Source: Plantago major (Eukaryota; Streptophyta; Magnoliopsida; Lamiales; Plantaginaceae). From it: DNA of 64,000 nt. This document shows, in pieces, positions 34,205 through 44,998 of the stretch. Every line of letters begins with the position of its first letter. Position 1 is the stretch's first letter. The stretch spans positions 2,012,512 to 2,076,511 of the forward strand of contig CM048841.1 in NCBI GenBank assembly GCA_026545765.1, given 5' to 3'. The notes under the pieces are model-generated. The model was given only the letters and a program-made list of their open reading frames with translations. It was not told where the DNA came from and searched no databases. A program made the translations under genes and the position numbers.

Positions 34205-36995
34205 TCAGTCTGCAAATTTCCTATCTCCAAACCTTTTGATGTCATCAGAATAATCATAGAGAAGAGTTCTGACAAGCATCTCTGTGTCTCTGGCAAATCC
34301 ACAGACTTCTTTGTAGGTTTTGGTAGGATTTTTCTTTGAAAAATGCTTGACCCATAGGTACTTTCCCCACTTCCAGGCATGCTCTATTCTGATATTTGAA
34401 AGTTTGAAGTATCCATAGATAATCTTCAGATATCTGATGTCACCCTTGTATTGATCTTCATCGGATAGAGCGACTCATGGGTTCCACAAGTCTTGGTCTT
34501 GTGCCTGTTCCTGTGATATTCAGAATCTTGTGCACATCATCTGGCTTTCCATATGGACAATCATCAGAGAGGTCCTTCTTCATGGCTTCAGTTCTCTTGA
34601 CAACTTCAAAATCCAACCATGCTTTGATGTGATTGGTGTTGATCAAGGTAGGTTTGTTCTTTCTCCATGCCATAAGCTGTTTGAGGATTGGTTCTGGAAA
34701 TCTTGAATTTACCAATAGATGCTTCAGTTCCAGAATCCAATAGCCATTTTTCTGATTGATGCACCTGTAGACAGAGGAATCATTGTCTTACTTTACATAC
34801 TCAATTTTGCCTTCTTCTGGCCTGAGTGGAAGTTGACTTTGTCTTTGGTCAGCTCTCAGTCTGTTCCTTTTCTGTCTTGAATTCTCTTTGGGGTTGTTGC
34901 TTGAAGAACTACCACCCTGGATAGACTTGGTATTTCCAGAGGGTGTTTTAGCTGCTAGGGGCTTTGCAGCTATGGGCTCAGTTAGGCTTTCAATTTTCCT
35001 TTTTCTGTGAAGAGGAGCTTCATCTTCATCAGTTTCTTCATCATCATCAAGATCAATTCTTGTGAGATCTTTGCATCCTTCTTCATTGCCCAGGGACTTG
35101 ATTTGACCTTCTTCTTCTTCTTCAGAAGATTCATCAATCCCTCTAACTTGTCTTCTCCTTGGAGCCTTGGTACTCCTTGGAGGTTTCTGTGCCATGGCCC
35201 TTGTTACCATTTTGGTTCCTTCAGTAGGTCTCTGGGAAACAACTTGGCTTGAGGAGGATTCATAGATTCTGAGTGGTGGCTGGGAAGTTTTTCTTCTTCC
35301 TTTCTGAGCAGCACCAGCTCCAGATTTTTTCTTGTTTTCATCTCCTTCTTCCCATTCCCCCTGACTTTGAGGTCCAGATTTGTACTTTCTTACCCCCTTA
35401 GTCATTGTTGGCTGACTCAGTCTCATAAAGGAATCTGAGAGAGAGTCAAAATGCCCTTGTAAATAGTTGTAGGCAGTGACCAACTTCTGAAGTTCGGCTT
35501 TGAGCTCCTGATTTTGCTTGATAAGTCCATTGTCCTTATCAGTGAGCTCTGCCAATGGGCCTAGGATGGCATTTGCTTTTCCAGCAGTGTAACTTGCCTC
35601 TTGAAAAGCTTTTTCAGCTAAAGACACATCATCGTCCCTTGTCATTCCCAGATCCTTCTGAGCAATGATCATGCTAGTTGTTCTCTGAGTGATGAGCTCA
35701 GTGAGCTTTCTCATTTCAGAGGCTGAGGATTACTTCCTTGTTTTGTGAAGACATCTCCTTATTCAGAGTAGCTAGTACTTGGTACCTGCTCATGTACTCT
35801 TGAGAGTGGACGTTTGGCAGTCTGTTGAAGATTGTAGGAGCAATCAACTTTCTTTTTAAGTGAGAAACCGCTAGTTGTTCATGGCGGTGTTCTGCCAAAG
35901 TCTTGTCTTCTTCATCATCTGAGGGATTAGCCCAGTGATCTTCATCCTCTTGGACATTTTCATCAATTTTATCAAGTCCAGCAACCATCTCAGAGATTGG
36001 TTTCTTTCCTTTCTGGGAGGAGGATGGTACTTCTTTCGAAGATGATGCAGCCTTAGCATCATGCTTGACTTCAGATACTTCTTCAGTATCGAGTTCTTTG
36101 GTGATCTCTTGAACATCATCCCGTAGCTCTTTAACCTCAGAGTAAGCAATCATTTCTTCTAAGTATAGATCTTGTAGTTGATCAATCTTATCTCTGGATT
36201 TAGCTATTTGATCTTCCAGTTGAAGATGGAGATTGTTTTCTTCCAACGGTTATGCGAGTTGAGCACTTCAGTGCGAGTGTTTAATATTTTACGATTGGTT
36301 TCTTGAGCTCAACTACTTGCTCAGTAGGAACTGCGTGTTGGTGAGAAGATGGATGAGTAGATTTCTGAGGTGATGAAGACGAAGATTTCTGTGAAGTCTT
36401 CTCAGTTTGCTTTTCAGCAGCTGAGGCATTGTTTCTATGTGAAATTCCTCCGGTTCCTGGTGCAGGAGCATCATCATCATCCTTTTTATCATTATCATCC
36501 TTTTGGTGATGATCAGTGGGAGGTTCATCAAAGAAATTTTCATTCATTTCTTCCTCCTCATCATCTTCAGATACAAGATTGATCACTTCCGGGATAGTGA
36601 TCTTCTGCCCATTCACTTCTTCTTGTTCAGAAGGTATGAATTGTAGAGTCTGGGGTAGAACTGGCTTGAATGCCATCTGTAATCTTGTCTGACCATCTGC
36701 CTGTTCAAAGGCATGTATCAAACTATGCGCCACTTCTCTGGAAAAGTCCTTGTGTAGTAGAGTCATGGCTGTATGTTGTCAGAGCGAACATTGCTTGGAC
36801 ATATGTTTCCAGGTCAAGAGCTCGTGCCCGTCTGGTTGGTTGAACAGTTATTCTCAATATTTCAGAGAGATCAGAGCACCTTAACTTCTGCCATTTTTTG
36901 AAGCATTGAATGTGCTTTGGCAAAGTGTGAGCTTTGAAGAAGTGAAGTAGGTCCCTTGTTTCTTCAATGGGAACCTGCTTTGCATCTGTTTGAGC

Positions 36996-37879
36996 CTGAA
37001 AGAAAGAGTTTTGAGTGAGTTTCAAAACTTTGGTAGATATCTGAGTAAAAGTGTAGTTTAGTTTCTGAGTTACCTGAGTAAGAACATCAAGCTCAGATAC
37101 TTGTTCTACTGGGTCAATTGGTGTCTCAGATATCTTGTGGTGAGGTGGAGACTTTGAAGTCTGGTCCTCATCAACCTTTCTTTCTTGAACCTGAGAATTA
37201 ACATTATTACAATACTTAGGAATTTTTATCAAGAAAAACTTTAAGTGACAAGTTAGATATCTGAGAGGTCAATTACCTCCATGGGAGGCTCAGATACTTG
37301 TCTCTCAGAGACTTGTGCAGTCTCTGGAATCTTTTCTTGTGATGAAGCCTTTGATGCCTCATCAATTTCCATAGGTGCAGGGGATGTCGCAACTTTGTCC
37401 CCTTGCACTTCTACTTCTGATTGAGCCTGTAAGTAGATAGTATTGAATAATTTAGAAGAAGTTTTAAGATAACCCAGGCTGAAGAGTACTTATCACTGAT
37501 TTTCATATACCTTCAAGTTTGAAAGCTCAGTGATGTGTGCTTCAGAAACCTTGTTGGTTTCTGGGTTTGTCTCTGGCATTTCTGCCTTATCTTCTTCCAT
37601 CTCAGTTGGAGCCTGTTAGAAACATTTATCATTAATGATCATACAAACATTTTTACTGAAAAGTTAGTTCTCTTTAAGAATCATTTACCTGTGGCACAGG
37701 CTCAGATTTCTCAAGAGTTGAGGTTGAAGGAACCTCTTTTTCAGTATCTGAGGTAAGCTTTTCAGCTTCCTCTTGTTTTTCCGTTTCTAACTCAGCCTGT
37801 AACAAAGAGATTCTTATAAGGTAACAAGATTTATAAGTATAAAATTTTTCACAAGGTGAGAGTTAAACCAGTCATTTAC
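36996..37879 (-). other. Five GT-AG introns (with exons 2-5) in copy B accessory gene
   Basis: The introns are 37879-37797 (83 bp), 37688-37613 (76), 37510-37427 (84), 37276-37191 (86) and 37073-36996 (78). The exons are 108, 102, 150 and 117 bp. Exon 4 is one codon shorter than in the other copies, still in phase. Confidence 0.72.
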
Positions 37880-38031
37880 CTGAGCGGTTTCAGGCTGATT
37901 GGTCTCTGGAACTTGTGACCTTTCTATACATTGGTCGTCTTGTCCCAGTTCAGTTTCTTTGTTTGAAGTTTCTGGTACTTCACACCTTCCCTAAGTATGC
38001 AACTCAGTTGCCTCCCCTGGTTGATCATTCT

Positions 38032-38036
38032 GAGTA
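38032..38036. other. Target-site duplication GAGTA of the LARD, left copy
   Basis: GAGTA at 38032-38036 recurs at 44999-45003, on the other side of the element. Joined across it, the copia accessory-gene sequence continues as in copies 1 and A. Confidence 0.93.
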
Positions 38037-39022
38037 TGTTGAGGGGAAAAGTCCCCCTAACACTTAGTGAATTTTCCTTGCTTTCCTCCACTCTAAGTAC
38101 CTAGACCACCTTTGAGTAAGAACCACCTTGCTTGTAAGAACCAAAGAGTAAGAGCCCGTAAGAACCGTCGTACTGGTAAGAGGCGATGTGGGACACCTGA
38201 GTGACTTGGAGGGGGGGGGGGTAGGATCCGGTTTGCTAAGTGTCAAACCGGATTTGAGACTTTACTCAAGAGCGACTGAAGATCGACTCTGTGTAATAGT
38301 TGAGAAGATAAGAGTCTAGGAAGAAGACTTCACTTACTTTGCATTGTGAGGATATGTCCATATTTATAGGTTTCCCTTGAGAAAGGGAGGGCTCACAAGA
38401 TCGCGCCAAGTGTCCGTCCCAGATTGTGCCAACAATGCTCTAGGCCCATGGCTCAAATGGAAGAAAGGTTGGTCCGGACGCTTGGTCCGGACCGTAATGG
38501 GTTGTCGGATGAGGAAGCCCATCTAAGCCTGCCCGACTTCTTCCGACTCGGAACTCAGGGTTCGGAGCCCCTACTCTTTGGTGCCTGTCTGCTTGGTTAC
38601 TTGAGATTGTCATGCTGGATCTGAGTTGTCATCCGGACCGGAGGCCTTGGGTCGGAGAGGGTACTGACTTAGCACTATGCTCCTTTCCCAGAGAGGCTCG
38701 GACCAAGGTGGGTCGGACCCACGGTTCCGGGTCGGGCCTTGTAGGTCCCAAATCCTTCGTTCCTTTCTTTCAATGTGGGTCGGGCAATGAATGGTCTGCC
38801 CGGATCGGGCCGTTGGCTCGGACCAAAGTGTCTCGGATCCATTGGATGACTTAGGATGCCTTAGGATTCGTTCCTAGGTCCTTTATGACGGATTGGACAT
38901 ATTTCCGTATCAACATATGTCACCCTAGTTTCCAAGTATCTTTGTAGAAGATAGTTGAGGAACTATAGTGTCCATGGAGCTTCGGATGTCTTTGACGTCT
39001 TGGACATATTTTTGTATCAACA
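38037..39022 (-). repeat. 3' LTR of the LARD (986 bp)
   Basis: It starts TGTTGAGGGGAAAAGTCC and ends TTTTTGTATCAACA. The last about 107 bp (38916-39022) repeat the sequence found just inside the element (39023-39085), including a decayed polypurine tract. A TATA box on the minus strand lies at 38361-38368. Confidence 0.93.
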
Positions 39023-39038
39023 TATGTCCCCCTAGTTT
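39023..39038 (-). other. Polypurine tract of the LARD
   Basis: The minus strand reads AAACTAGGGGGACATA immediately before the 3' LTR. The same 16 bases precede the Tat 3' LTR at 62617-62632. Confidence 0.88.
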
Positions 39039-42000
39039 CCAAGTATCTTTGTAGAAGATAGTTGAGGAACTATAGCGTCCGGGGAGCTTCTTTGTGCGAT
39101 CGATCTTGTGAGCTTCTAAGGGAGATTTTCCTTATCCGTGTCCTCTTGTCTTTCCTCTATCTCTCTTCCCCCCCCCCCCCCCCTCTTTTCTTACAGTCCG
39201 AGAGGGAGACGTCCCGTCTCGGACTGTAGGAAAAGAGGTATTTGTAGCGAGATAGGGTCAAACGTGAAGGCTTAGGACTTTGGAAAATTTGGTCGCTTGG
39301 ATGTCGGATTCGAGGAGTCAAGTCCAGGTAGACTTTTTCGCTTGGATGTCGGATCCGAGGAGTCAAGTCCGGGTAGACTTTGTCGCTTGGATGTCGGATC
39401 CGAGGAGTCAAGTCCGGGTAGACTTTGTCGCTTGGATGTCGGATCCGAGGAGTCAAGTCCGGGTAGACTTTGTCGCTTGGATGTCGGATCCGAATTTGGA
39501 AAGAGTACATACATATAACTTCTTCCCTTTGCCACACTCCTTAGAGAGAAGAATTTTCTCAAGTAGATAGTTGAAGATGGCATGTATCTGGTCTTGGTTG
39601 GACTTGGAATTAAATCCAAATCCAATAATAGATTAATTTTGATCTAGTATTTTTGAGCCCATCGGGTCCGGACCGGATCGGCCCATCAATCCATGGATCC
39701 TTTCTATTTAAATGTATTCTTCCATTTGCATAGAGTATATGAGATAATCTCGATATGGGCCGATGAGTGGACCAAGGCCAATCATGCCTAGTGAGCTTGC
39801 ACTGTAGCTGCAGAATCACGTAGGTGAGAAGAAAGGAAGGCAGTAGCTATTAAGCTATTTATTGTTCTTTCTTCTGCTTCTTCTCACCAAACCCACCATA
39901 CAGTTCACGCCATTCTCTTCTCTTCTTACTTTCACAGCGCCGTTGCTCTTCTTCATCTTAAGCTGCTCTTTTTTTTTTTTTTTACGCTTTCCTTCTTCTT
40001 TCTTGGTCCGAAGAAGTTAGTTCCGTAGTGGTTAGTTTTAGTCTGCTTTGCTGCTTTTTCTTCACAGCCCGAAGCTCAAGTTGAAAGCTAGTATGTGCTC
40101 CGGTCCGAAGCAACAGTAACTCCAGTTCGGAGCTCGCTTGTGCTTCCATTCCAATGTTCAGAGCGCGACTGGTCAGAGGCGCGTGTGCGGGCGTCCGAAG
40201 ATCATCTCCGTTGTGCATCAGTCCACCGTTCAGTTCTGTTAGAGATCTGTTTGGGGCAGATCGGTTCCGATCTCTTTTTCGGCTTCGAGTTCTGCTCGGG
40301 CTCGATTCTGGTCCGAGGTTTGAGTCTGAATTGGCGTTCTGGGTTTGTTCCAACTGTTATCCAATTCTCTGATCTGAGTTTTGCTGTACCCGATCCGCTA
40401 TTGTAATTCTGAAGCTCTGTTGTTTGTAAGTCCATCCGGATCTGGTCGGAGTGATTCTGTTTTGGTACCGAAGTTCAGTCCGGAGCTTTGTTCTATCAAA
40501 GCTTGCTTGGATCCGGGTTTTGCATCCGAATTCGAGATTTGAGTTCTGTTCCGAATTGTGTTCTTTTTCGTTCGGAGTGCTCAGAGATTTTATGGGACAT
40601 CAAGCTCAGAGCTTGTGCAGTTGTGCTGCCGGGGCTTCTCTGTGTCCTTGCAGTCCTAAGGCGCTAAGTCCGAGCGATTGGGAGTGAGTGAGTTGGTCTG
40701 GAGCTTAGGAGTACTTCCATTCTAATTCACCTCTGTTTCTTCTCCGATCAACCAATAATATTTTAAAATCCCCGGATTGATTGGTTTGATGAAGGGATGG
40801 TCGGAGCTAAATCTCGAGGTGGAGCAAGAGGTCAGAGCAGAGGTGAGAGGTGGAGAAGGGGACAAGCTATTTAGATTCATAGTTGTCTTCTCCGACCTGT
40901 TTTGTTGAGTTCTGAGGCGAGTCTTAAAACTGCCGGCTCCACTTCCCGGATCGATTGGCTTGACTGAGAGGGAGGTGGGAGCTGAGACTCGAGGTGTAGC
41001 AGGAGGTGAGAGGCAGAGAAGGAGAAGCTTTTGAGATATTCATGGGTGCTGCGTGTTGGTGGGAAGGGAGAGAATCGCGTCGGATCTCCTCCATCCAGCT
41101 GCTGCGCTTTTGTTCCGGCTTGCTCTCAGTTCGCAACCAGATTCATTCGAGTCTGTCAATGGGTGATTTGTGCTGAAGGCGCTTAAGGATGAATCTGGAT
41201 AATTCCTTGACTATGGAAATATGCGATGACCTGAGCAAATTGCAAATCTCTTCAATCCTGTACACCGGAGAAACCTTATACTCATCCATGGTGGCAGCGT
41301 CGATCATCCTCAATCCGAAAGTTTGATTTGATTACAGCGGAATTGAGAAGAGGTATTTATTTCTGGGTTTTTGTGTAGTCCGGAGCTTTTCTGGATCTGG
41401 GTTTTGCTCCTGTCTGAGGTGCTCTGTTCTATCTCCTTAGTCAGAAGTGCAGCTTTATGCTTCCATTGCAGCTTTGCTCCGAATTTTAGATGGGGTTCGG
41501 ATCTGGTCATCTTGTCCGAGCAACTGAAGTTCTGGGAACGACAAAAGCCACATCTTCGTCTTCTTTTCCGATATAGTACACACATCTCGCAATTTTTGCT
41601 CCGAAGCTTCTTGTACCGGTTCGGAGATGAGATGTTGAAATGATGACATTTTTGTGGTGGCCGTCTTTGATAGAGAAGAGAAGCAGCTGTAGCTTCTTCT
41701 TCGTCTTCCGCAGCTGGTTTCAGTGAAGTGGGAGTTATGGTTTGCTGTGTGCGAAACTCACCATTCTATGCTTTACTCTTGTGACGGTCCGAAGCAAGCT
41801 CTCCTTTTTGTTGCTTCTGCCCGAAGCTCAGTTGTGCCCGGAATGAGTTCTTTCTTCTTTGTGCTCTTCTCCGCTGTTCGAAGTTTAGTCCGAAGTACTG
41901 ATTTGAATCCGTTAGTTGTTGCCATTGAAGTTTTAGTCCGAAGCTGAAGTGCATAGGTCTGTCTGAAGTGCACAGATCGAGCTTGTACAAACTGATTCTC

Positions 42001-42994
42001 GGAGCTTCAAAGGCGCATTTTGCTGTTGCTCGAGTTTTTAAATTTCGAGGCGAGATTCCACATATCCGGATCTACTGTCCGAATCTTGTGCTTCGGATCT
42101 GCTTCTTCGGATTGCTACAGTAAGTCCGTAGCTACAGTAACTTCTTTTTTTTTTTTTTTTCAGATCTTGCTCCGAAGATAACTTTTTGTTCAACACTTCT
42201 AATGTTCAAGGTTGTTGCTGTTGTTGTATTGTCCTTCGGATATGTGTAGAACTCAACGTGATGCTTGAATTCCGTCTTTACTTCATACAAAAAGAGTGAA
42301 GCTGTCTGAAGCTTTGTTTGAAAATGTCTTCTTTTTGTCTATCTTTGTAGCTCCTGTAAACTTTTTAAAACTTTTCTTTTGAAGCTTTGGACTTGGTGTC
42401 CGCAAAAATTATCGACATTCACATATGATGTCTTTGGACAACTTTTCCATCAGTAAGAGCGATGGCTTGTGATATCTAAAACGACGTGTTGATGGATGGT
42501 CCAATAGAGGTCGTCCAAACGGTTGAGAGTTCATGTGAGTGGATAACTCATCCATCCGTAAGAGGGATGGAGTGTTTATCTTTTCATGACAACCGGTTTT
42601 TCAGGATGGTTCTAAGGAGGACATCCGAACAGACGATAGTCCGTGTCATGCTGAGACGGTCGGGCTTATATAAGTTCGTGGGTGTTGGACCCCCTTATTA
42701 ATTGGAAACATGTCCTTGACAAATCATGCACGCTTGTAGTAAATGAAGCATTGATAAATGATGTGTGCGTGCATGATGAATGAATATGGATGAATGAATG
42801 ATGCAATGGATGCGAATGTATGGCAAATGATGATTTCAAGTTAAGTCAGAATACTTACTTTTTCATCGAAAACTGTAGAGCATTGTTTTCGGTTCTCCGT
42901 TTTAAGAGAAGCAAGCGAAAATGGAGATCGGGATTTGAAATAAACAAATCCCAATCTTTGAAAGTATCTCCTAGCTCTTAAGCTCATTGAGTTG
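39039..42994 (-). other. LARD internal region, non-coding
   Basis: I see no conserved coding frame on either strand. It holds a C14 run near 39170 flanked by an inverted repeat (CAGTCCGAGAnnnAGACG and its complement at 39193-39228), a 45-bp tandem array at 39294-39491, and a scattered short motif of the type GTCCGAAGCT between 40060 and 42180. Open frames of 60-120 codons occur on both strands but share no recognisable motif. Confidence 0.6.
39294..39491. repeat. 45-bp tandem repeat, 4 full units plus part
   Basis: Units starting ATGTCGGATCCGAGGAGTCA begin at 39301, 39346, 39391, 39436 and 39481. They are nearly identical, with only the first one or two units differing. The period is a multiple of three, so all frames stay open through it, which explains the overlapping open frames on both strands. 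Confidence 0.92.
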
Positions 42995-43296
42995 GTGAGG
43001 ACCGACTTCGAGGAGATGGTGAGAACCAAGTCCGAAGCGACGGTGAGGACCGAGTTCGAGGAGATGGTGAGAACCAAGTCCGAAGCGACGGTGAGGACCG
43101 AGTTCGAGGAGATGGTGAGAACCAAGTCCGAAGCGACGGTGAGGACCGACTTCGAGGAGATGGTGAGAACCAAGTCCGAAGCGACGGTGAGGACCGACTT
43201 CAAGGAGATGGTGAGGACCGACTCCGAGGAGATGGTGAGGACCAACTCCGAGACGGCGGTGAGGACCTGCTCCGAGGAGATGGTAAGGACCTCATC
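42995..43296. repeat. 48-bp tandem array built of 24-bp half units (about 12.5 half units)
   Basis: The alternating half units are GTGAGGACCGACTTCGAGGA(GATG) and GTGAGAACCAAGTCCGAAGC(GACG). The period of 24 is a multiple of three, and open frames run through on both strands (8-residue units such as VRTDFEEM / VRTKSEAT on plus, LTISSKSV / LTVASDLV on minus). It lies about 310 bp beyond the gag fragment in transcript order. I cannot tell whether it is translated. Confidence 0.92.
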
Positions 43297-43607
43297 CGGC
43301 CTTAGGTAGCCTAGGATAAGGTGCTTAGGACGTGTCCGAGGATTGTCCCTAGGGTGTGGTCCTATCTTGCCTTCCTTAGATGATTTTTGCTAAGTGCTCC
43401 ACTGACCTCACCTTCTTTTGCCTTCTCAAGCCTTTTTAGGAAGAGCGTGATGATGTTCATCTAAGACTTGATGGAGTCATCGGGTAAGAGTGGTTGAGAA
43501 GGTAAGAGCCTTCATGTTATAATTCAGACTATTGGACTCCAGCCGGCTCTCATACTTAGTCAGATGAGCCTCGGGACAAGTATCACCGTAGTATTTCTCA
43601 TGAGCCT

Positions 43608-43952
43608 TTACCATTTTTTACCAAACTGGTTCTCGCTCATCCCTAACTTACTTGGGCGAGTGACATGCCCGTTTGGAAGGGTAAAGTTTCTTTCGGGAGG
43701 AGGACCATGTGTTCCTGACGGAGGAACTTGTCCTTCAACTCCGGATGCTAGAGTTCTCATTGAAGGATCAACGGCTCTTTCCTCTTCTGAAGAAAGACTA
43801 GCAGTGCGACCATCACTTGGATAATCCCCTGTGTTTTTTGAAGTGGCTCTTGCCACTCTTCCCCTCCGAGTGGGAGGTCTGCCTCTTTGCCTTGGTGAGG
43901 GCATCCTAACCGCAGTAGTGTTGGTTCTTACGGACCTTCTTGTTCTTGCCAT
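43608..43952 (-). pseudogene. gag: Tat gag N-terminal fragment retained in the LARD
   Basis: The 114-residue frame starts MARTRRSVRTNTTAVRM at 43952, close to the primer site. It follows the Tat gag N-terminus in order: the RQRGRPPTRRGR basic stretch, a YPSDGRTASLSSEEERAVD segment, NFTLPNGHVTR and LGMSENQFGKKW. The Tat gag at 19926 has the matching pieces (RGRPPIRGRR, YPSEGFTASPSSDERE, HFAMPDGRTVR, LGLSETQFDRLL). It stops before the capsid domain, so it cannot build particles. It may be kept as an RNA packaging signal or be a relic. Confidence 0.85.
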
Positions 43953-43982
43953 TACTGAAGAGAACGGGACTTTTTGTAAAGA

Positions 43983-44000
43983 TTCCCACAGACGACGCCA
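43983..44000 (-). other. Primer binding site of the LARD
   Basis: The minus strand reads TGGCGTCGTCTGTGGGAA three bases after the 5' LTR end. It differs by one base from the Tat primer site at 19875-19892. Confidence 0.88.
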
Positions 44001-44003
44001 AAA

Positions 44004-44998
44004 TGTTGAGAGGAAAAGTCCCCCTAACACTTAGTGAATTTTCCTTGCTTTCCTCCACTCTAAGTACCTAGACCACCTTTGAGTAAGAACCACCTTGCTT
44101 GTAAGAACCAAAGAGTAAGAGCCCGTAAGAACCGTCGTACTGGTAAGAGGCGATGCGTAAGGACCTGCACAAGTGACTTGGAGGGGGGGGGGGGGGTTAG
44201 GATTCGGTTTGCTAAGTGTCAAACCGGATTTGAGACTTTACTCAAGAGCGACTGAAGATCGACTCTGTGTAATAGTTGAGAAGGTAAGAGTCTAGGAAGA
44301 AGACTTCACTTACTTTGCATTGTGAGGATATGTCCATATTTATAGGTTTCCCTTGAGAAAGGGAGGGCTCACAAGATCGCGCCAAGTGTCCGTCCCAGAT
44401 TGTGCCAACAATGCTCTAGGCCCATGGCCCAAATGGAAGAAAGGTTGGTCCGGACGCTTGGTCCGGACCGTAATGGGTTGTCGGATGAGGAAGCCCATCT
44501 AAGCCTGCCCGACTTCTTCCGACTCGGAACTCAGGGTTCGGAGCCCCTACTCTTTGGTGCCTGTCTGCTTGGTTACTTGAGATTGTCATGCTGGATCTGA
44601 GTTGTCATCCGGACCGGAGGCCTTGGGTCGGAGAGGGTACTGACTTAGCACTATGCTCCTTTCCCAGAGAGGCTCGGACCAAGGTGGGTCGGACCCACGG
44701 TTCCGGGTCGGGCCTTGTAGGTCCCAAATCCTTCGTTCCTTTCTTTCAATGTGGGTCGGGCCATGAATGGTCTGCCCGGATCGGGCCGTTGGCTCGGACC
44801 AAAGTGTCTCGGATCCATTGGATGACTTAGGATGCCTTAGGATTCGTTCCTAGGTCCTTTATGACGGATTGGACATATTTCCGTATCAACATATGTCACC
44901 TTAGTTTCCAAGTATCTTTGTAGAAGATAGTTGAGGAACTATAGTGTCCAGGGAGCTTCGGATGTCTTTGACGTCTTGGACATATTTTTGTATCAACA
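44004..44998 (-). repeat. 5' LTR of the LARD (995 bp)
   Basis: Nearly identical to 38037-39022, with the same TG...CA ends. The main difference is at about 44150-44205. A TATA box (TATAAATA on minus) lies at 44337-44344. Confidence 0.93.

Larger units (their letters stand above)
38037..44998 (-). mobile_element. Large non-autonomous LTR element (LARD) of the Tat lineage
   Basis: Two LTRs (38037-39022 and 44004-44998), a primer site beside the right one and a polypurine tract beside the left one define a 6962-bp minus-strand element with the GAGTA duplication. The internal 5 kb has no pol, only a fragment of Tat gag. Its primer site matches the Tat element here at 17 of 18 bases and its 16-base polypurine tract is identical, so a Tat element probably supplied the enzymes. 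The LTRs are nearly identical, so the insertion is recent. Confidence 0.92.

Noticed and set aside
39294..39491. Possible CRISPR-like array
   Set aside because: The units are contiguous tandem copies with no unique spacers, in a plant LTR element.
39157..39625. Overlapping 90-126-codon frames on both strands
   Set aside because: Explained by a 45-bp tandem repeat, whose period is a multiple of three; no domain is seen.
44004..44030. Extension of the LARD gag frame into the LTR (start at 44030)
   Set aside because: The ATG at 43952 matches the Tat MARTRR start; the upstream extension runs through the primer site.
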